Part shown: positions 26,665-35,929 of the stretch, piece by piece
Numbering within the stretch: position 1 is the stretch's first letter
Layout: each line of letters begins with the position of its first letter
Source of the DNA: Gammaproteobacteria bacterium
Lineage (GTDB): Bacteria > Pseudomonadota > Gammaproteobacteria > DSM-16500
Assembly: GCA_014132595.1 (NCBI GenBank)
Contig: BMAG01000021.1
Coordinates: 43,475-107,474, forward strand
Direction: 5' to 3'
Length of the DNA: 64,000 nt
Program-made: the position numbers and the translations under genes
The notes under the pieces: model-generated
What the model was told of the DNA's origin: nothing
The model's input: the letters and a program-made list of their open reading frames with translations, nothing else
The model's database searches: none

Positions 26665-27292
26665 GCTGATCTGCATCACCAATATTAAACCATTGTCCGG
26701 TGAAATGTTCGCCGGTAACTTGTTGATGCATAATGGCTTGCATCAACAAAGCACCCAAACGAAAATGACCGGGTTTACAATCTGCAAATAATTCAGGACG
26801 GTAAACGCCGATATTTGAGAAAGTGAACGTGGAAGAACCGCCGCAATAGACTCGGTTACCCTCCAGACAAAAATCACCTTGAGGATGAAAGGAAGGATTA
26901 TCGACTAAAACAAGATGCGCGAGTGCGTAAGGCGAATCTGGCAAATTTTCCAAAGCATACTCAGAAATAATATCGCAGCTTAATACCACGAAAGGCGCGT
27001 TACCCAGTAAAGGCAGCGCTTTAAAAATACCGCCGCCTGTCTCAAGTCGCTCCTCTTCTTCAGAATAGGCTATTGTTACACCATAACGGCTGCCATCTCC
27101 AAGTGCTGCTTTAATCTGTTCACGAAAATAGCTCACGTTAATAACTATTTCCCGAATGCCTGCTTTCACCATGGCTGCGATGGAATATTCGATTAAATAA
27201 CGTTGATTCACTCGGAGCAAGGGTTTAGGTGTTTCCTCAGTTAAACTGCCCATTCGCGAACCGCGTCCTGCCGCTAAAATCATTCCGCGCAT
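26624..27292 (-). CDS. murU: N-acetylmuramate-1-phosphate uridylyltransferase
   Basis: 222-residue nucleotidyltransferase. The pyrophosphorylase motif LAAGRGSRMG is near the N-terminus, then TPKPLL, then VLSCDIISE with the metal-binding aspartate. Its neighbour, a sugar kinase of AmgK type, identifies it as MurU of the Pseudomonas-type peptidoglycan-recycling bypass. This path makes UDP-MurNAc directly from recovered MurNAc and avoids MurA (the fosfomycin target). The start overlaps the end of amgK. Its 3' end overlaps cfa copy 2 convergently. Confidence 0.88.
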   Translation of the reverse strand: MRGMILAAGRGSRMGSLTEETPKPLLRVNQRYLIEYSIAAMVKAGIREIVINVSYFREQIKAALGDGSRYGVTIAYSEEEERLETGGGIFKALPLLGNAPFVVLSCDIISEYALENLPDSPYALAHLVLVDNPSFHPQGDFCLEGNRVYCGGSSTFTFSNIGVYRPELFADCKPGHFRLGALLMQAIMHQQVTGEHFTGQWFNIGDADQLNAVLDTRLEPLF

Positions 27293-28296
27293 ATCATCAT
27301 CTCTTTTTGTGCCGGCACAATAATTTCATGTAAAAAATTATTAAACTCTCGGGATTCCGCATAAGGTTGGCTTTCTCGCATAATGTAATTTAAGGTACGA
27401 GGAATATGTTTTAAATAATTTGGATTACCGTCACGGCGAAACTTCCGCGCAAAAGTCAAAAGTGTTTTTAAATGTCTTTGCAATCCCATCAAATCAAACC
27501 AGCGTAAAAACTCGGTATCACTGACTTTTAAATTTAATTGATTACGATATTGTAAAGCCAATTTTATTATTTGCTCATCAGGCCATGCAATATAACAATC
27601 GCGTAACAGTGAAACCACATCGTAAGTCACAGGCCCTATAAAAGCATCCTGAAAATCCAGAATACCGAGTTGATCGTCTGGCAGTATCATGAGATTTGCA
27701 GAATGGTAATCCCGATGCATAAAAACTTGAGGTTGATTGGCAGCCGTTTGAGCTAAAAACGCAAATAACTGATCGAGCATCGTTTTAGTGGCGGCAGATA
27801 AAGTCAGCATTAAATATTTTCCTAGATACCATTCCTGAAATAATTTTAATTCGTTATACATAAAAGTGGCTGTGAAAGGAGGAATCTTCCAATGGGCCTT
27901 TTCAGGAGGGCAGCTTTGTAGAGTGGCGAGCGACTTTAGAGCCTGGCTATAAAGGATTTCCATAGTCAGTGGATTTAATTCATTCAACAGCAAACGATTG
28001 CCAAAATCTGTTAGTAATAAAAAACCTTGAGAGAGATCTGCTGCAATAATCTCAGGTGTCAGCAGCCCATGCGCACGTAGAGCACGGCTGATGGCCACGA
28101 AAGGCGCACAATTTTCTTTCTCAGGCGGCGCATCCATGGCGATATAAGAATTTATCCCTTGAGGAATACGAAAATAGCGCCTGAAGCTAGCATCACCTGC
28201 GATGGGATATAAGGTAGGCTCGACTAAATCACTTTGTCTCAACCATTGGAAAAGTAACTCTAATCGATGATCTTTCTGTTGTCTTATTTCCATCAA
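27280..28296 (-). CDS. amgK: N-acetylmuramate/N-acetylglucosamine kinase
   Basis: 338-residue aminoglycoside-phosphotransferase-fold kinase that phosphorylates the anomeric carbon of MurNAc/GlcNAc in cell-wall recycling. Features: GDASFRRYFRI (about 34-44), the catalytic loop MHRDYHSANLMI with H194 and D196, and the metal-binding DFQDA at 214-218. It overlaps murU by 13 bases, the characteristic amgK-murU pair. It is the first gene of the leftward unit, divergent from lptD with a large palindrome between. AmgK-murU beside lptD-surA-pdxA is also a pseudomonad arrangement. Confidence 0.9.
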   Translation of the reverse strand: MMEIRQQKDHRLELLFQWLRQSDLVEPTLYPIAGDASFRRYFRIPQGINSYIAMDAPPEKENCAPFVAISRALRAHGLLTPEIIAADLSQGFLLLTDFGNRLLLNELNPLTMEILYSQALKSLATLQSCPPEKAHWKIPPFTATFMYNELKLFQEWYLGKYLMLTLSAATKTMLDQLFAFLAQTAANQPQVFMHRDYHSANLMILPDDQLGILDFQDAFIGPVTYDVVSLLRDCYIAWPDEQIIKLALQYRNQLNLKVSDTEFLRWFDLMGLQRHLKTLLTFARKFRRDGNPNYLKHIPRTLNYIMRESQPYAESREFNNFLHEIIVPAQKEMMICAE

Positions 28297-28336
28297 ATCA
28301 AGACTCCGTTAGCATGCGTTTAAAAATTGACCTGAT

Positions 28337-28453
28337 GCTGTCATTGCGAGCAAAGTTAAGCAATCCATCTCGAAAGAAATCATTAGAGCACAAAACTGCT
28401 TTTTGAAGCTTTGCTTTCGAGATGGATTGCTTCGCTTTGCTCGCAATGACAGC
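28337..28453. repeat. Dispersed palindromic repeat, family A copy 1
   Basis: Inverted repeat with 40-base arms (28337-28376 and 28414-28453) that differ at two bases, around a 37-base loop. The outer part reads GCTGTCATTGCGAGCAAAG. A second, longer copy is at 60.8 kb. It fills most of the 275-base gap between amgK and lptD; open frames through it on both strands (giving FALLAMTA- and IASKAKQS-like peptides) are products of the repeat, not genes. Confidence 0.9.
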
Positions 28454-28571
28454 GAACCGGACACTCATAGCCTTTCGTGGAGATGTCATTTTTAATGACA
28501 ACAGCCTAGCATCATCCTTCTGTTTTCGCTACACTGGGAACCTTAAAAAAACAGGAACTTTTGGGCAAAAA

Positions 28572-31220
28572 ATGCGCGTCTTAAACACTTCTCTCATAAG
28601 GCTCGCGATTACCGTAAGCTTGCTTACGTGGACTGGACTCTCTCAAGCTGCACCCGTAAACACTGATCATTTGTGCTCGCCACCACCCATCCCGCCTCAA
28701 ACGTTGACATCCTCTGCCATTGCTAAAGCGTTAGGCTGGGTTCAAACTGATATCGGTCGATGTGGCGGTTATTATTTGGAGTCTTCATTTCTGAGTGCTG
28801 ACTCGTCACTGGAAAAAAACCATATCCAATTGAGCAGTCAGCAAGGCATTGTTTTTTCGCTTCATGGTACGTCCATTTCTCAAGGTCAAATTACAATCAC
28901 CCAAGATGGACAACAAGTCATTGCCAATAAAGGATACCTCTACCGCAATCCCGTCACGGGAAAACTCAATGCGGTTGATTTGATTGGACATGTCATTTTA
29001 AGACAGCCGAATGAACTGGTGCTTGCGGACTATGGTCATGTCGATTTAAATATGAAACAAAAATCATTGCATCATATTTTATATCGCAACGCGATTTACA
29101 GCAAAGCCTCGGCGAAAAAACCTATCGTTCCGACAAATCAACAAGTGCAGCATGAAAATAAAGTTTATCAGTTAAGCGCCTGGGGAACTGCTGAAAAATA
29201 CGAACAAAATGAACCGAAAATTTCGCTCTTTAGTGATGCGACCTATAGCACATGTCCGCCATTAACAAATGCCTGGCAAGTGCGTGCCAGTGATATTGAA
29301 CTTAATAAAAACACTGGGCGGGGTGTTGCAAGAAATGCTCGGCTGTTAGTCAAGGGTGTTCCTGTGTTTTATACGCCTTATCTCAATTTTCCCATTGATT
29401 CACGACGACAAACTGGTTTTCTACCGCCCACTATCAGACCCAACACAACAGAATCAGGCACGATTATCACGGCGCCTTTTTATTTGAATTTAGCGCCTAA
29501 TTATGATGATTTTCTAACGCCGGCTCTGTTATTTAAACGCGGCATTCAAGTCACCAATTTATTTCGTTACCTGACGCCTGAGACTAATGGAAAAATCAAG
29601 ATTGCGGTATTGCCCAATGATCGTTTGTTCAATGCGTATAAACAAAAAAATATTGAGGAGTTTGAACAATCCGATACATCACAAACACAGGCCAATTATA
29701 ATCGTCTGCAAAATGCGAGCACTACACGTACTGCCTTTTCATGGCAAAATGAAGCGCACTTCAATGAACACTGGGCAAGCAGCCTCGATTACAATTATGT
29801 CAGCGATGATTATTACACGACTAATTTTAGTAACGGTTTGACACAAGTCACCACCAACCAGCTTTTGCAGCAGGCGGACCTGACTTATAAAGGACAATTT
29901 TGGCAATTCCGCGGTAATATTCAAGGCTACCAAACATTACATCCTCTCGATCAAAACCCTTATTTGAATGAATATATGCGTCTTCCGCAATTGACATTGG
30001 GCGGCGATTATCGAGATGATAAAACAGGTTTAAATTATTCGATCGATAATGATGTATCGCATTTTGTGATTCGCAAAAATCCGGGTGCGGAAATTTTAGA
30101 ACCTTTCGGCACCAGACTGAATGTACAACCTGCCATTAGCTGGCCGCTCTATCGTCCTGCTTTTTATTTTAATCCGCGTTTACAATTTGCAATGACTCAA
30201 TACGAGGTAAGCCAGATTCCCGCGAATACGAATCCTGCGACTTTCAATAGCCATCTCAACAGTCCTTATCGTTCTTTGCCGATTTTTGATATTAGTTCAG
30301 GCATGTACTTTGAACGTAACTTTAATATTTGGCAGTATAGTTTAACGCAAACTTTAGAGCCCCAAATTTATTACACGTATATTCCTTACTATAATCAAAA
30401 TAACTTACCGCTTTTTGATACGGATCTGAATATATTAACGTACGATCAACTCTTTACTTATAATCGTTTCAGCGGGCTGGATCGTATTGGGGATGCTAAT
30501 CAAGTCGCAATAGGTTTAGCAACACGTTTTATGGATCAACAATCCGGCACACAAAAAGCTTATGCGGGTATTGGTCAGATCAATTATTTTCGCGATCGCC
30601 GCGTGACATTGTGTTCCAATGATTTTACTTCAACAACACGAGCTTGTTCTGGATTACCCACGTCTTCTGATAATCGCGTGAATCGTTCCCCCTTGTCAGG
30701 CGTGTTAAGTTACAGCCTCACACCCAACTGGACATTCACTTCCAATACAATTTACGATACCCATGTCAATAATGTGAAAAATGAAACGATGACTTTAGGT
30801 TATAGCACGGATTCTCAACGATCTGTGACTTTAAGCTATACCTATGCACTCGATGGTGCACTCGTTGCGACAAACCCTGTGGGCAGCAGCGTGAATAACC
30901 TTTCTCAAACGGATCTCAATTTTATATGGCCCATTACCCAGAACTGGAGCACGCTGGGCCGCTGGACAGAAAATTTGAATACCGCCAGTTTCCAGAACTT
31001 GCTCTTTGGTTTACAATACGACAGTTGTTGTTGGGCTGTACGTTTTCTTGTAGGCCGTACCTTTACCAATGTGAATTTAAATAAAACGCTTCAATACAAC
31101 ACGGAATCCTATATTCAGTTTGCACTCAAAGGCTTAGGGAATTTTGGCACAGGTGATCTCAACCCGACGCTGAATAATGGCGCTATTTCTTATCAAACAG
31201 ATTTTGGGCAGGACTTTTAA
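28572..31220 (+). CDS. lptD: LPS-assembly protein LptD
   Basis: Outer-membrane beta-barrel that, with the lipoprotein LptE, inserts lipopolysaccharide at the cell surface. About 882 residues. A signal peptide is cut near LSQA (residue 26); the periplasmic OstA/jellyroll domain covers about 80-230 (with LYRNAIYS); the barrel follows with many aromatic-ended strands, and YDSCCWAVRF near the C-terminus gives the conserved cysteine pair. The ATG at 28572 is chosen; the open frame back to 28422 runs through a palindromic repeat and has no signal sequence. First gene of lptD-surA-pdxA. Confidence 0.94.
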   Translation: MRVLNTSLIRLAITVSLLTWTGLSQAAPVNTDHLCSPPPIPPQTLTSSAIAKALGWVQTDIGRCGGYYLESSFLSADSSLEKNHIQLSSQQGIVFSLHGTSISQGQITITQDGQQVIANKGYLYRNPVTGKLNAVDLIGHVILRQPNELVLADYGHVDLNMKQKSLHHILYRNAIYSKASAKKPIVPTNQQVQHENKVYQLSAWGTAEKYEQNEPKISLFSDATYSTCPPLTNAWQVRASDIELNKNTGRGVARNARLLVKGVPVFYTPYLNFPIDSRRQTGFLPPTIRPNTTESGTIITAPFYLNLAPNYDDFLTPALLFKRGIQVTNLFRYLTPETNGKIKIAVLPNDRLFNAYKQKNIEEFEQSDTSQTQANYNRLQNASTTRTAFSWQNEAHFNEHWASSLDYNYVSDDYYTTNFSNGLTQVTTNQLLQQADLTYKGQFWQFRGNIQGYQTLHPLDQNPYLNEYMRLPQLTLGGDYRDDKTGLNYSIDNDVSHFVIRKNPGAEILEPFGTRLNVQPAISWPLYRPAFYFNPRLQFAMTQYEVSQIPANTNPATFNSHLNSPYRSLPIFDISSGMYFERNFNIWQYSLTQTLEPQIYYTYIPYYNQNNLPLFDTDLNILTYDQLFTYNRFSGLDRIGDANQVAIGLATRFMDQQSGTQKAYAGIGQINYFRDRRVTLCSNDFTSTTRACSGLPTSSDNRVNRSPLSGVLSYSLTPNWTFTSNTIYDTHVNNVKNETMTLGYSTDSQRSVTLSYTYALDGALVATNPVGSSVNNLSQTDLNFIWPITQNWSTLGRWTENLNTASFQNLLFGLQYDSCCWAVRFLVGRTFTNVNLNKTLQYNTESYIQFALKGLGNFGTGDLNPTLNNGAISYQTDFGQDF

Positions 31221-31221
31221 A

Positions 31222-32208
31222 ATGAATAAATGGTTAAAATTAAGTTTAGCTTTAGGCTTCACCTTTTTAATGAACGGCTATGCTCTTGCTGCAACACATC
31301 ATCAAGAACAATCCCTTGACCGTATCATTGTTATCGTCAACAAATCAGTGATCACACAAAGTGAATTAGATGAGCAACTTAATCGCATTAAAAAACAATT
31401 GACGGCAACACATACGCCGATGCCGCCAGCCGCCATCCTACGCAAGCAAGTCTTGGATCAACTCATTAACCGCAAATTACAATTAGATACGGCAGAGCAA
31501 GCGGGTATTCTTGTCACTGAAGCAGAGGTCACTAAAGCTATTAATACGGTGGCTCAAAAAAATAGGATCACCCCCGATAAACTCTACGCTGCAGTCGCTG
31601 AACAAGGCATGAATAAAGCCGCCTATCGTAAAGAAATTCGTGAAGAAATGGCAATCAATCGCGTTGAACAGCAAATGTTAAGCGGCAAAATTACGATTTC
31701 GCCAGAAGAAGTGGATGCTTTTATGCGTTCACCCACATGGGCTTCCTATAACAGCAAAGAATATCATCTGGAAGATATTCTGATTGCACTTCCTGAAAAA
31801 CCTACAGAAAAAGATTTAGCAGAAGCACAAGCCCGCGCAGCATCCGTGCTTGCAAAATTACGAAGCGGTGCAAGTTTTAGCGAAGCGGCAGTTGCCGATT
31901 CCAATGGTAGCAAAGCATTGCAAGGCGGTGATTTAGGTTGGCGTAAACTACCTGAAATCCCTACAGCATTCGCAAATCGACTGGTTACCATGAAAGCCAA
32001 TGAGATTGCAGGCCCTATACAAACACCGAATGGTTATCATATTATTCGTGTGGCAGGTATACGAAATGTCGGTATGCAGGGAAGTAAAGAGGAACAACGC
32101 AAGCAAGTACAAGAGCTGCTTTACCAACGTAAATTCGAAGAAGCCTTGCAAAGTTGGACAACTCGTTTACGCAGTGAATCTTATATCAACATGCATCCGG
32201 AAACTTAA
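31222..32208 (+). CDS. surA: Periplasmic chaperone/peptidyl-prolyl isomerase SurA, single-parvulin form
   Basis: Helps fold outer-membrane proteins such as LptD. About 328 residues: signal peptide to ALA (residue 23), the SurA N-terminal chaperone region (LDRIIVIVNKSVITQSELDEQ onward, about 30-170), then one parvulin domain (HLEDILIALPEKPTEKD to PNGYHIIRV) and a C-terminal helix. E. coli SurA (428) has two parvulin domains; one is missing here. It starts one base after the lptD stop, so the two are coupled. Confidence 0.92.
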   Translation: MNKWLKLSLALGFTFLMNGYALAATHHQEQSLDRIIVIVNKSVITQSELDEQLNRIKKQLTATHTPMPPAAILRKQVLDQLINRKLQLDTAEQAGILVTEAEVTKAINTVAQKNRITPDKLYAAVAEQGMNKAAYRKEIREEMAINRVEQQMLSGKITISPEEVDAFMRSPTWASYNSKEYHLEDILIALPEKPTEKDLAEAQARAASVLAKLRSGASFSEAAVADSNGSKALQGGDLGWRKLPEIPTAFANRLVTMKANEIAGPIQTPNGYHIIRVAGIRNVGMQGSKEEQRKQVQELLYQRKFEEALQSWTTRLRSESYINMHPET

Positions 32209-32210
32209 TC

Positions 32211-33188
32211 ATGACAAAAACCCCGCGGATTATTATCACACCAGGTGAACCCGCGGGCGTTGGTCCAGATGTCGTTTTACAAATCGCGCAAAAAAACTGG
32301 AATGCAGAATTAGTCGTGGTTTGCGATCCTGATCTTTTGCAGGAACGCACCAAACTCTTAAAATTACCGATTCAGCTTACCCCTCTTGATTTCAATCCAT
32401 CTCCAAATCCGCACCAGCCCGGGACATTAAAAATTATTCCACTTAAATTAAAAGCACCCTGTAAAGCAGGACAGCTGGATCCCAATAATGCGAGCTATGT
32501 TATCGAAAGTTTGGAAATAGCAACCGATTATTGCCTACAACATAAAGCGCATGCACTTGTCACAGGCCCTGTCCATAAAGCAGTCTTAAATGATGCCGGC
32601 ATTCACTTTAGCGGTCATACAGAATTTTTAGCAAAACGGTGCAACGTAAAACAATCTCTCATGCTTTTTGTCGTTGACACTTTGAAAGTAGCATTAGCAA
32701 CCACCCATATTCCTTTATCAGAAGTTCCAAAAAAAATTACAACAGATCACCTGCTTCTTCAATTACGTCTTTTGCATCGTGAATTACAAAAACGTTTTTC
32801 AAACCCTAATCCACATATTCTAGTTTGCGGATTAAACCCGCACGCAGGTGAATCAGGTTACCTAGGCAAAGAAGAAATTCAAATTATCACCCCCGCCCTC
32901 AATCAATTGCGGAACGAAAACATCAACGTCACGGGCCCATTACCCGCCGATACAATTTTCACCGAAAAACATCTAAAAACTGCTGATGCTATTTTTGCGA
33001 TGTATCACGACCAAGCCTTGCCCGTTGTAAAATATCTAGGATTTGATCACGCCGTCAACGTCACACTAGGATTGCCCATCATTCGCACATCTGTGGATCA
33101 CGGCACAGCGCTTGATCTTGCAGGAACTGGAAAAGCCAATGCAGGTAGTTTATCCGCTTCCATTAGCTTGGCTATTTCTTTAGCGTGA
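32211..33188 (+). CDS. pdxA: 4-hydroxythreonine-4-phosphate dehydrogenase
   Basis: NAD-dependent, metal-dependent oxidation of 4-phosphohydroxy-threonine in pyridoxal phosphate synthesis. Features: ITPGEPAGVGPDV at the N-terminus, VTGPVHKAVL, the metal-binding FSGHTEFLAKR histidine, GLNPHAGESG, and MYHDQALPVVK. The length of 325 is typical. It starts two bases after surA, as in the enterobacterial lptD-surA-pdxA cluster; the usual next genes rsmA and apaG are not present. PdxB of the same pathway is at 12.9 kb. Confidence 0.95.
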   Translation: MTKTPRIIITPGEPAGVGPDVVLQIAQKNWNAELVVVCDPDLLQERTKLLKLPIQLTPLDFNPSPNPHQPGTLKIIPLKLKAPCKAGQLDPNNASYVIESLEIATDYCLQHKAHALVTGPVHKAVLNDAGIHFSGHTEFLAKRCNVKQSLMLFVVDTLKVALATTHIPLSEVPKKITTDHLLLQLRLLHRELQKRFSNPNPHILVCGLNPHAGESGYLGKEEIQIITPALNQLRNENINVTGPLPADTIFTEKHLKTADAIFAMYHDQALPVVKYLGFDHAVNVTLGLPIIRTSVDHGTALDLAGTGKANAGSLSASISLAISLA

Positions 33189-33226
33189 GAATGACTATTC
33201 ACCGCTATCTTGCTGTGCAAAACAAT

Positions 33227-33260
33227 CCAGTATGCCGATTATCAGTTGACATACTGGTTA
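33227..33260 (+). terminator. Possible terminator after pdxA
   Basis: Eight-pair stem CCAGTATG/CATACTGG (33227-33234 with 33250-33257) with a 15-base loop and a short TTATTA tail, in the gap between convergent pdxA and the SPFH gene. It is nested within a wider pair GAGAATGA/TCATTCTC. Weak T-run. Confidence 0.45.
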
Positions 33261-33296
33261 TTATGAAAGGTTAATCATTCTCTCATGAAGTTAACT

Positions 33297-34355
33297 TCAC
33301 TTTAATCGAACAGCGGACGTTGATCCAAGATTATTAACCGCTCCATCAGAATGTACTCGTCTAAGAGATCCATTGTTACTACTAAATGTTGCAAACGCAT
33401 TTTCAGAAAGACGGGCATTAGGATCTGTGCTAACTAACAAGTTACCACTACCACCTAAAGCTTTAGCCACTCTTACTCTATTCTCTAGTGCAAACACCTC
33501 CATAGCTTTATTTGGATCTTTTAATTCAGCAGCTGCGTCTTCAAGTTTTTTAGCAGCGAGCACAGCACCTTCTGCGCGTATAACTTCGGCGTCTTTATGA
33601 GCCTGAGCAAGCGTTCTAATTGTATTAGCCTGAGAATTTGCAGCTTTTGCATCTGCTTTTGCTTTGACTTCTGCTTGAGCAGTTAATTCTAACGCTTGAC
33701 TCACTGTTTGATGTTTTGCTTCAAAAGATACAATACTAAAAGTTTTAATAGTGACGCCCCACTGTCTACACTGCGCTAATAGGCTTTTGAAAAAAGAGGC
33801 ACCATCTTTTAGTAATTCTGCTTCTCCAACACCATCGCCTTCTCTTTTTGTATGTTGAGAATCTTTAGCTTCACTGCCAGAAACTAGATGCTGATCTTCT
33901 CTTTCGGGAATACTTGCTTCTCTCACTAACCGGTTTAACTCAGCGCTGGTTGCATGAGAAAAATTTAATGTCTGAATTGCTGAGGAACATGCTGTTTTTA
34001 CCATCTCAAAAAAAGTATTTTCAGGATCCCGTACGCTACGATAAAGCTCCGTGGGGTTATCAAATTGAAAAGTAACATCGATTTGAACGTTTGAATCCAC
34101 ATTATCAAATGATTTAACGGAAAAAGGATTCAAGCGTTTAACCTGAACTTGTTTTGATACTTCCTTTTGAAAGGAGCGCATAGGATTTAATAAACAATGG
34201 ACCCCGGGCTCTAATTTTTCATACTCATTCGTATAATAATTAAGAACTACCCCTTCGCTATTTGGGCTTACCCATTGCACTCTCGATAACATATAGAGTG
34301 CTCCTATACCCGTACAAGCTAAAGCAATCATTCCCATAGTTCGACCAATAGACAT
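33297..34355 (-). CDS. SPFH/Band 7 domain membrane protein
   Basis: 352 residues. One N-terminal transmembrane helix (about 7-24) is followed by a prohibitin-like SPFH domain: EGVVLNYYTNEYEKLEPGVHCL, VQIDVTFQFDNPTELY, then WGVTIKTFSIVSFE. A long Ala/Lys/Glu-rich coiled coil (about 225-295) and a polar tail complete it. Stomatin/prohibitin relatives form membrane microdomain scaffolds, often regulating proteases. An unusual charged insert (residues about 155-190, EREDQHLVSGSEAKDSQ-like) breaks the SPFH domain. It stands alone, without an NfeD or FtsH partner nearby. Confidence 0.8.
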   Translation of the reverse strand: MSIGRTMGMIALACTGIGALYMLSRVQWVSPNSEGVVLNYYTNEYEKLEPGVHCLLNPMRSFQKEVSKQVQVKRLNPFSVKSFDNVDSNVQIDVTFQFDNPTELYRSVRDPENTFFEMVKTACSSAIQTLNFSHATSAELNRLVREASIPEREDQHLVSGSEAKDSQHTKREGDGVGEAELLKDGASFFKSLLAQCRQWGVTIKTFSIVSFEAKHQTVSQALELTAQAEVKAKADAKAANSQANTIRTLAQAHKDAEVIRAEGAVLAAKKLEDAAAELKDPNKAMEVFALENRVRVAKALGGSGNLLVSTDPNARLSENAFATFSSNNGSLRRVHSDGAVNNLGSTSAVRLK

Positions 34356-34475
34356 ATTTTCATTCCTCCAATATTAAAATAGTAGATGTTTTTTTACTCA
34401 GTGTTGCTCATTAACAAAAAAATTCTACTATACAAATATTAAGAGAATATTAAAAAAATAATAAACAAGATATTT

Positions 34476-34733
34476 TTAAACAGAATAAGGATCGTTCAGT
34501 TTTGAATATTTTTCTAACAACTGCTCTTTAGTCTCAACAAACTCCGGATTGACTGGAATACAATTCACCGGACAAATCGCAACACATTGCGGCTCATTAA
34601 AGTGACCGACGCATTCGGTACAACGCATCGGATCTATTTCGAAAATAACCTCACCCTGATAGATGGCCTGGTTCGGACATACCGGTTCGCAGACATCACA
34701 GTTGATACATTCTTCGGTTATTGTTAGTGCCAT
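34476..34733 (-). CDS. YfhL-type 2[4Fe-4S] ferredoxin
   Basis: 85-residue cytosolic ferredoxin. The first cluster motif CINCDVCEPVCP is at residues 9-20; the second is CTECVGHFNEPQCVAICPVNC with the extended loop typical of the Allochromatium/YfhL group. It lies three bases after coaD, a frequent adjacency in gammaproteobacteria. Low-potential electron carrier; the partner is unknown. Confidence 0.92.
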   Translation of the reverse strand: MALTITEECINCDVCEPVCPNQAIYQGEVIFEIDPMRCTECVGHFNEPQCVAICPVNCIPVNPEFVETKEQLLEKYSKLNDPYSV

Positions 34734-34736
34734 ATT

Positions 34737-35258
<522 letters not shown>

Positions 35259-35312
35259 CTAACAACGTCGATTTTCAGTATCAATGTCTTAAAAATTGAG
35301 CAAATAAACCGC

Positions 35313-35789
35313 ATGTCACCCTCTCAACTCGATTATCTTGCTATGATGGGAATACAATTCTGGCAAGAAAAGCATCCTGCATCCATTTCTCATTCGCAGA
35401 ATACCGAAAATTTGGTCTCTTTATGTACGATTGCAGCGAGGGATCTGATGCTTATCGTCGATGGCCCGCTGGCAGATCAAGCAGATCAACTACTCGATCG
35501 GATGTTACAAGCCATTGGTCTTGATAGGTCTCGCGTTCATCTCACATTGCTAAAGCAGCAAATAGATATTATTCAACCTAAAGTCATATTAGCATTAGGA
35601 CAGCCTGCAGCACAGCATCTTTTGAATACGACAGCATCGCTGGAAGAAGTACGCGGCAAACTTCATACTTACGCATCTCACATCCCACTGATCGCAACCT
35701 ATCATCCAGCCCATTTATTGCTTCACTCAAAAGATAAAAGCAAAGCATGGCAAGATCTTCAAATGCTCCAAAGATTATTATTAGTTTAA
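35313..35789 (+). CDS. Uracil-DNA-glycosylase-fold protein, degenerate
   Basis: 158 residues resembling the C-terminal two thirds of family 4-type uracil-DNA glycosylases: VILALGQPAAQHLL (about 92-105), an EEVRGKLH element, and the ATYHPAHLLLHS motif around residue 131. The catalytic GEAPG loop is replaced by LIVDGPLADQ, and the four iron-sulphur cysteines are absent (only C37 is seen). Glycosylase activity is therefore doubtful; a DNA-binding or regulatory role or a different lesion specificity is possible. It is convergent with waaA, with a palindrome between. Confidence 0.7.
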   Translation: MSPSQLDYLAMMGIQFWQEKHPASISHSQNTENLVSLCTIAARDLMLIVDGPLADQADQLLDRMLQAIGLDRSRVHLTLLKQQIDIIQPKVILALGQPAAQHLLNTTASLEEVRGKLHTYASHIPLIATYHPAHLLLHSKDKSKAWQDLQMLQRLLLV

Positions 35790-35802
35790 ATCGAGCATAA
35801 TT

Positions 35803-35911
35803 ATCTTCACAAAGGTTGCTTAGAAATTCCCCTCTTCCGCACTTGAGGTAAGTGTTTTTGTATAAGTTCGTGGGCGGGAGAGGGGAAGTTCTAAGCAACC
35901 TTCGTGAAGAT
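35803..35911. repeat. Dispersed palindromic repeat, family B copy 1
   Basis: 109-base inverted repeat with roughly 38-base arms (three mismatches) starting ATCTTCACAAAGGTTGCTTAG. The middle contains CGTGGGCGGGAGAGGGGAA. The same element occurs inverted at 53.85 kb, with similarity running across the central unpaired part as well as the arms. It fills the gap between the convergent UDG-like and waaA genes and could also terminate both. Confidence 0.88.
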
Positions 35912-35929
35912 CCCGCTTGCATAACAGGA

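Noticed and set aside
28422..28571. N-terminal extension of LptD
   Set aside because: The first 50 codons of the open frame are translated from the family A palindrome and lack a signal peptide; the ATG at 28572 gives a clean signal sequence.
33187..33298. Perfect short palindrome GAAGTTAACTTC at the end of the SPFH gene and the GAGAATGA/TCATTCTC pair
   Set aside because: Short enough to arise by chance in AT-rich DNA; the wider pair has a loop of 80 bases and no second copy was noticed.
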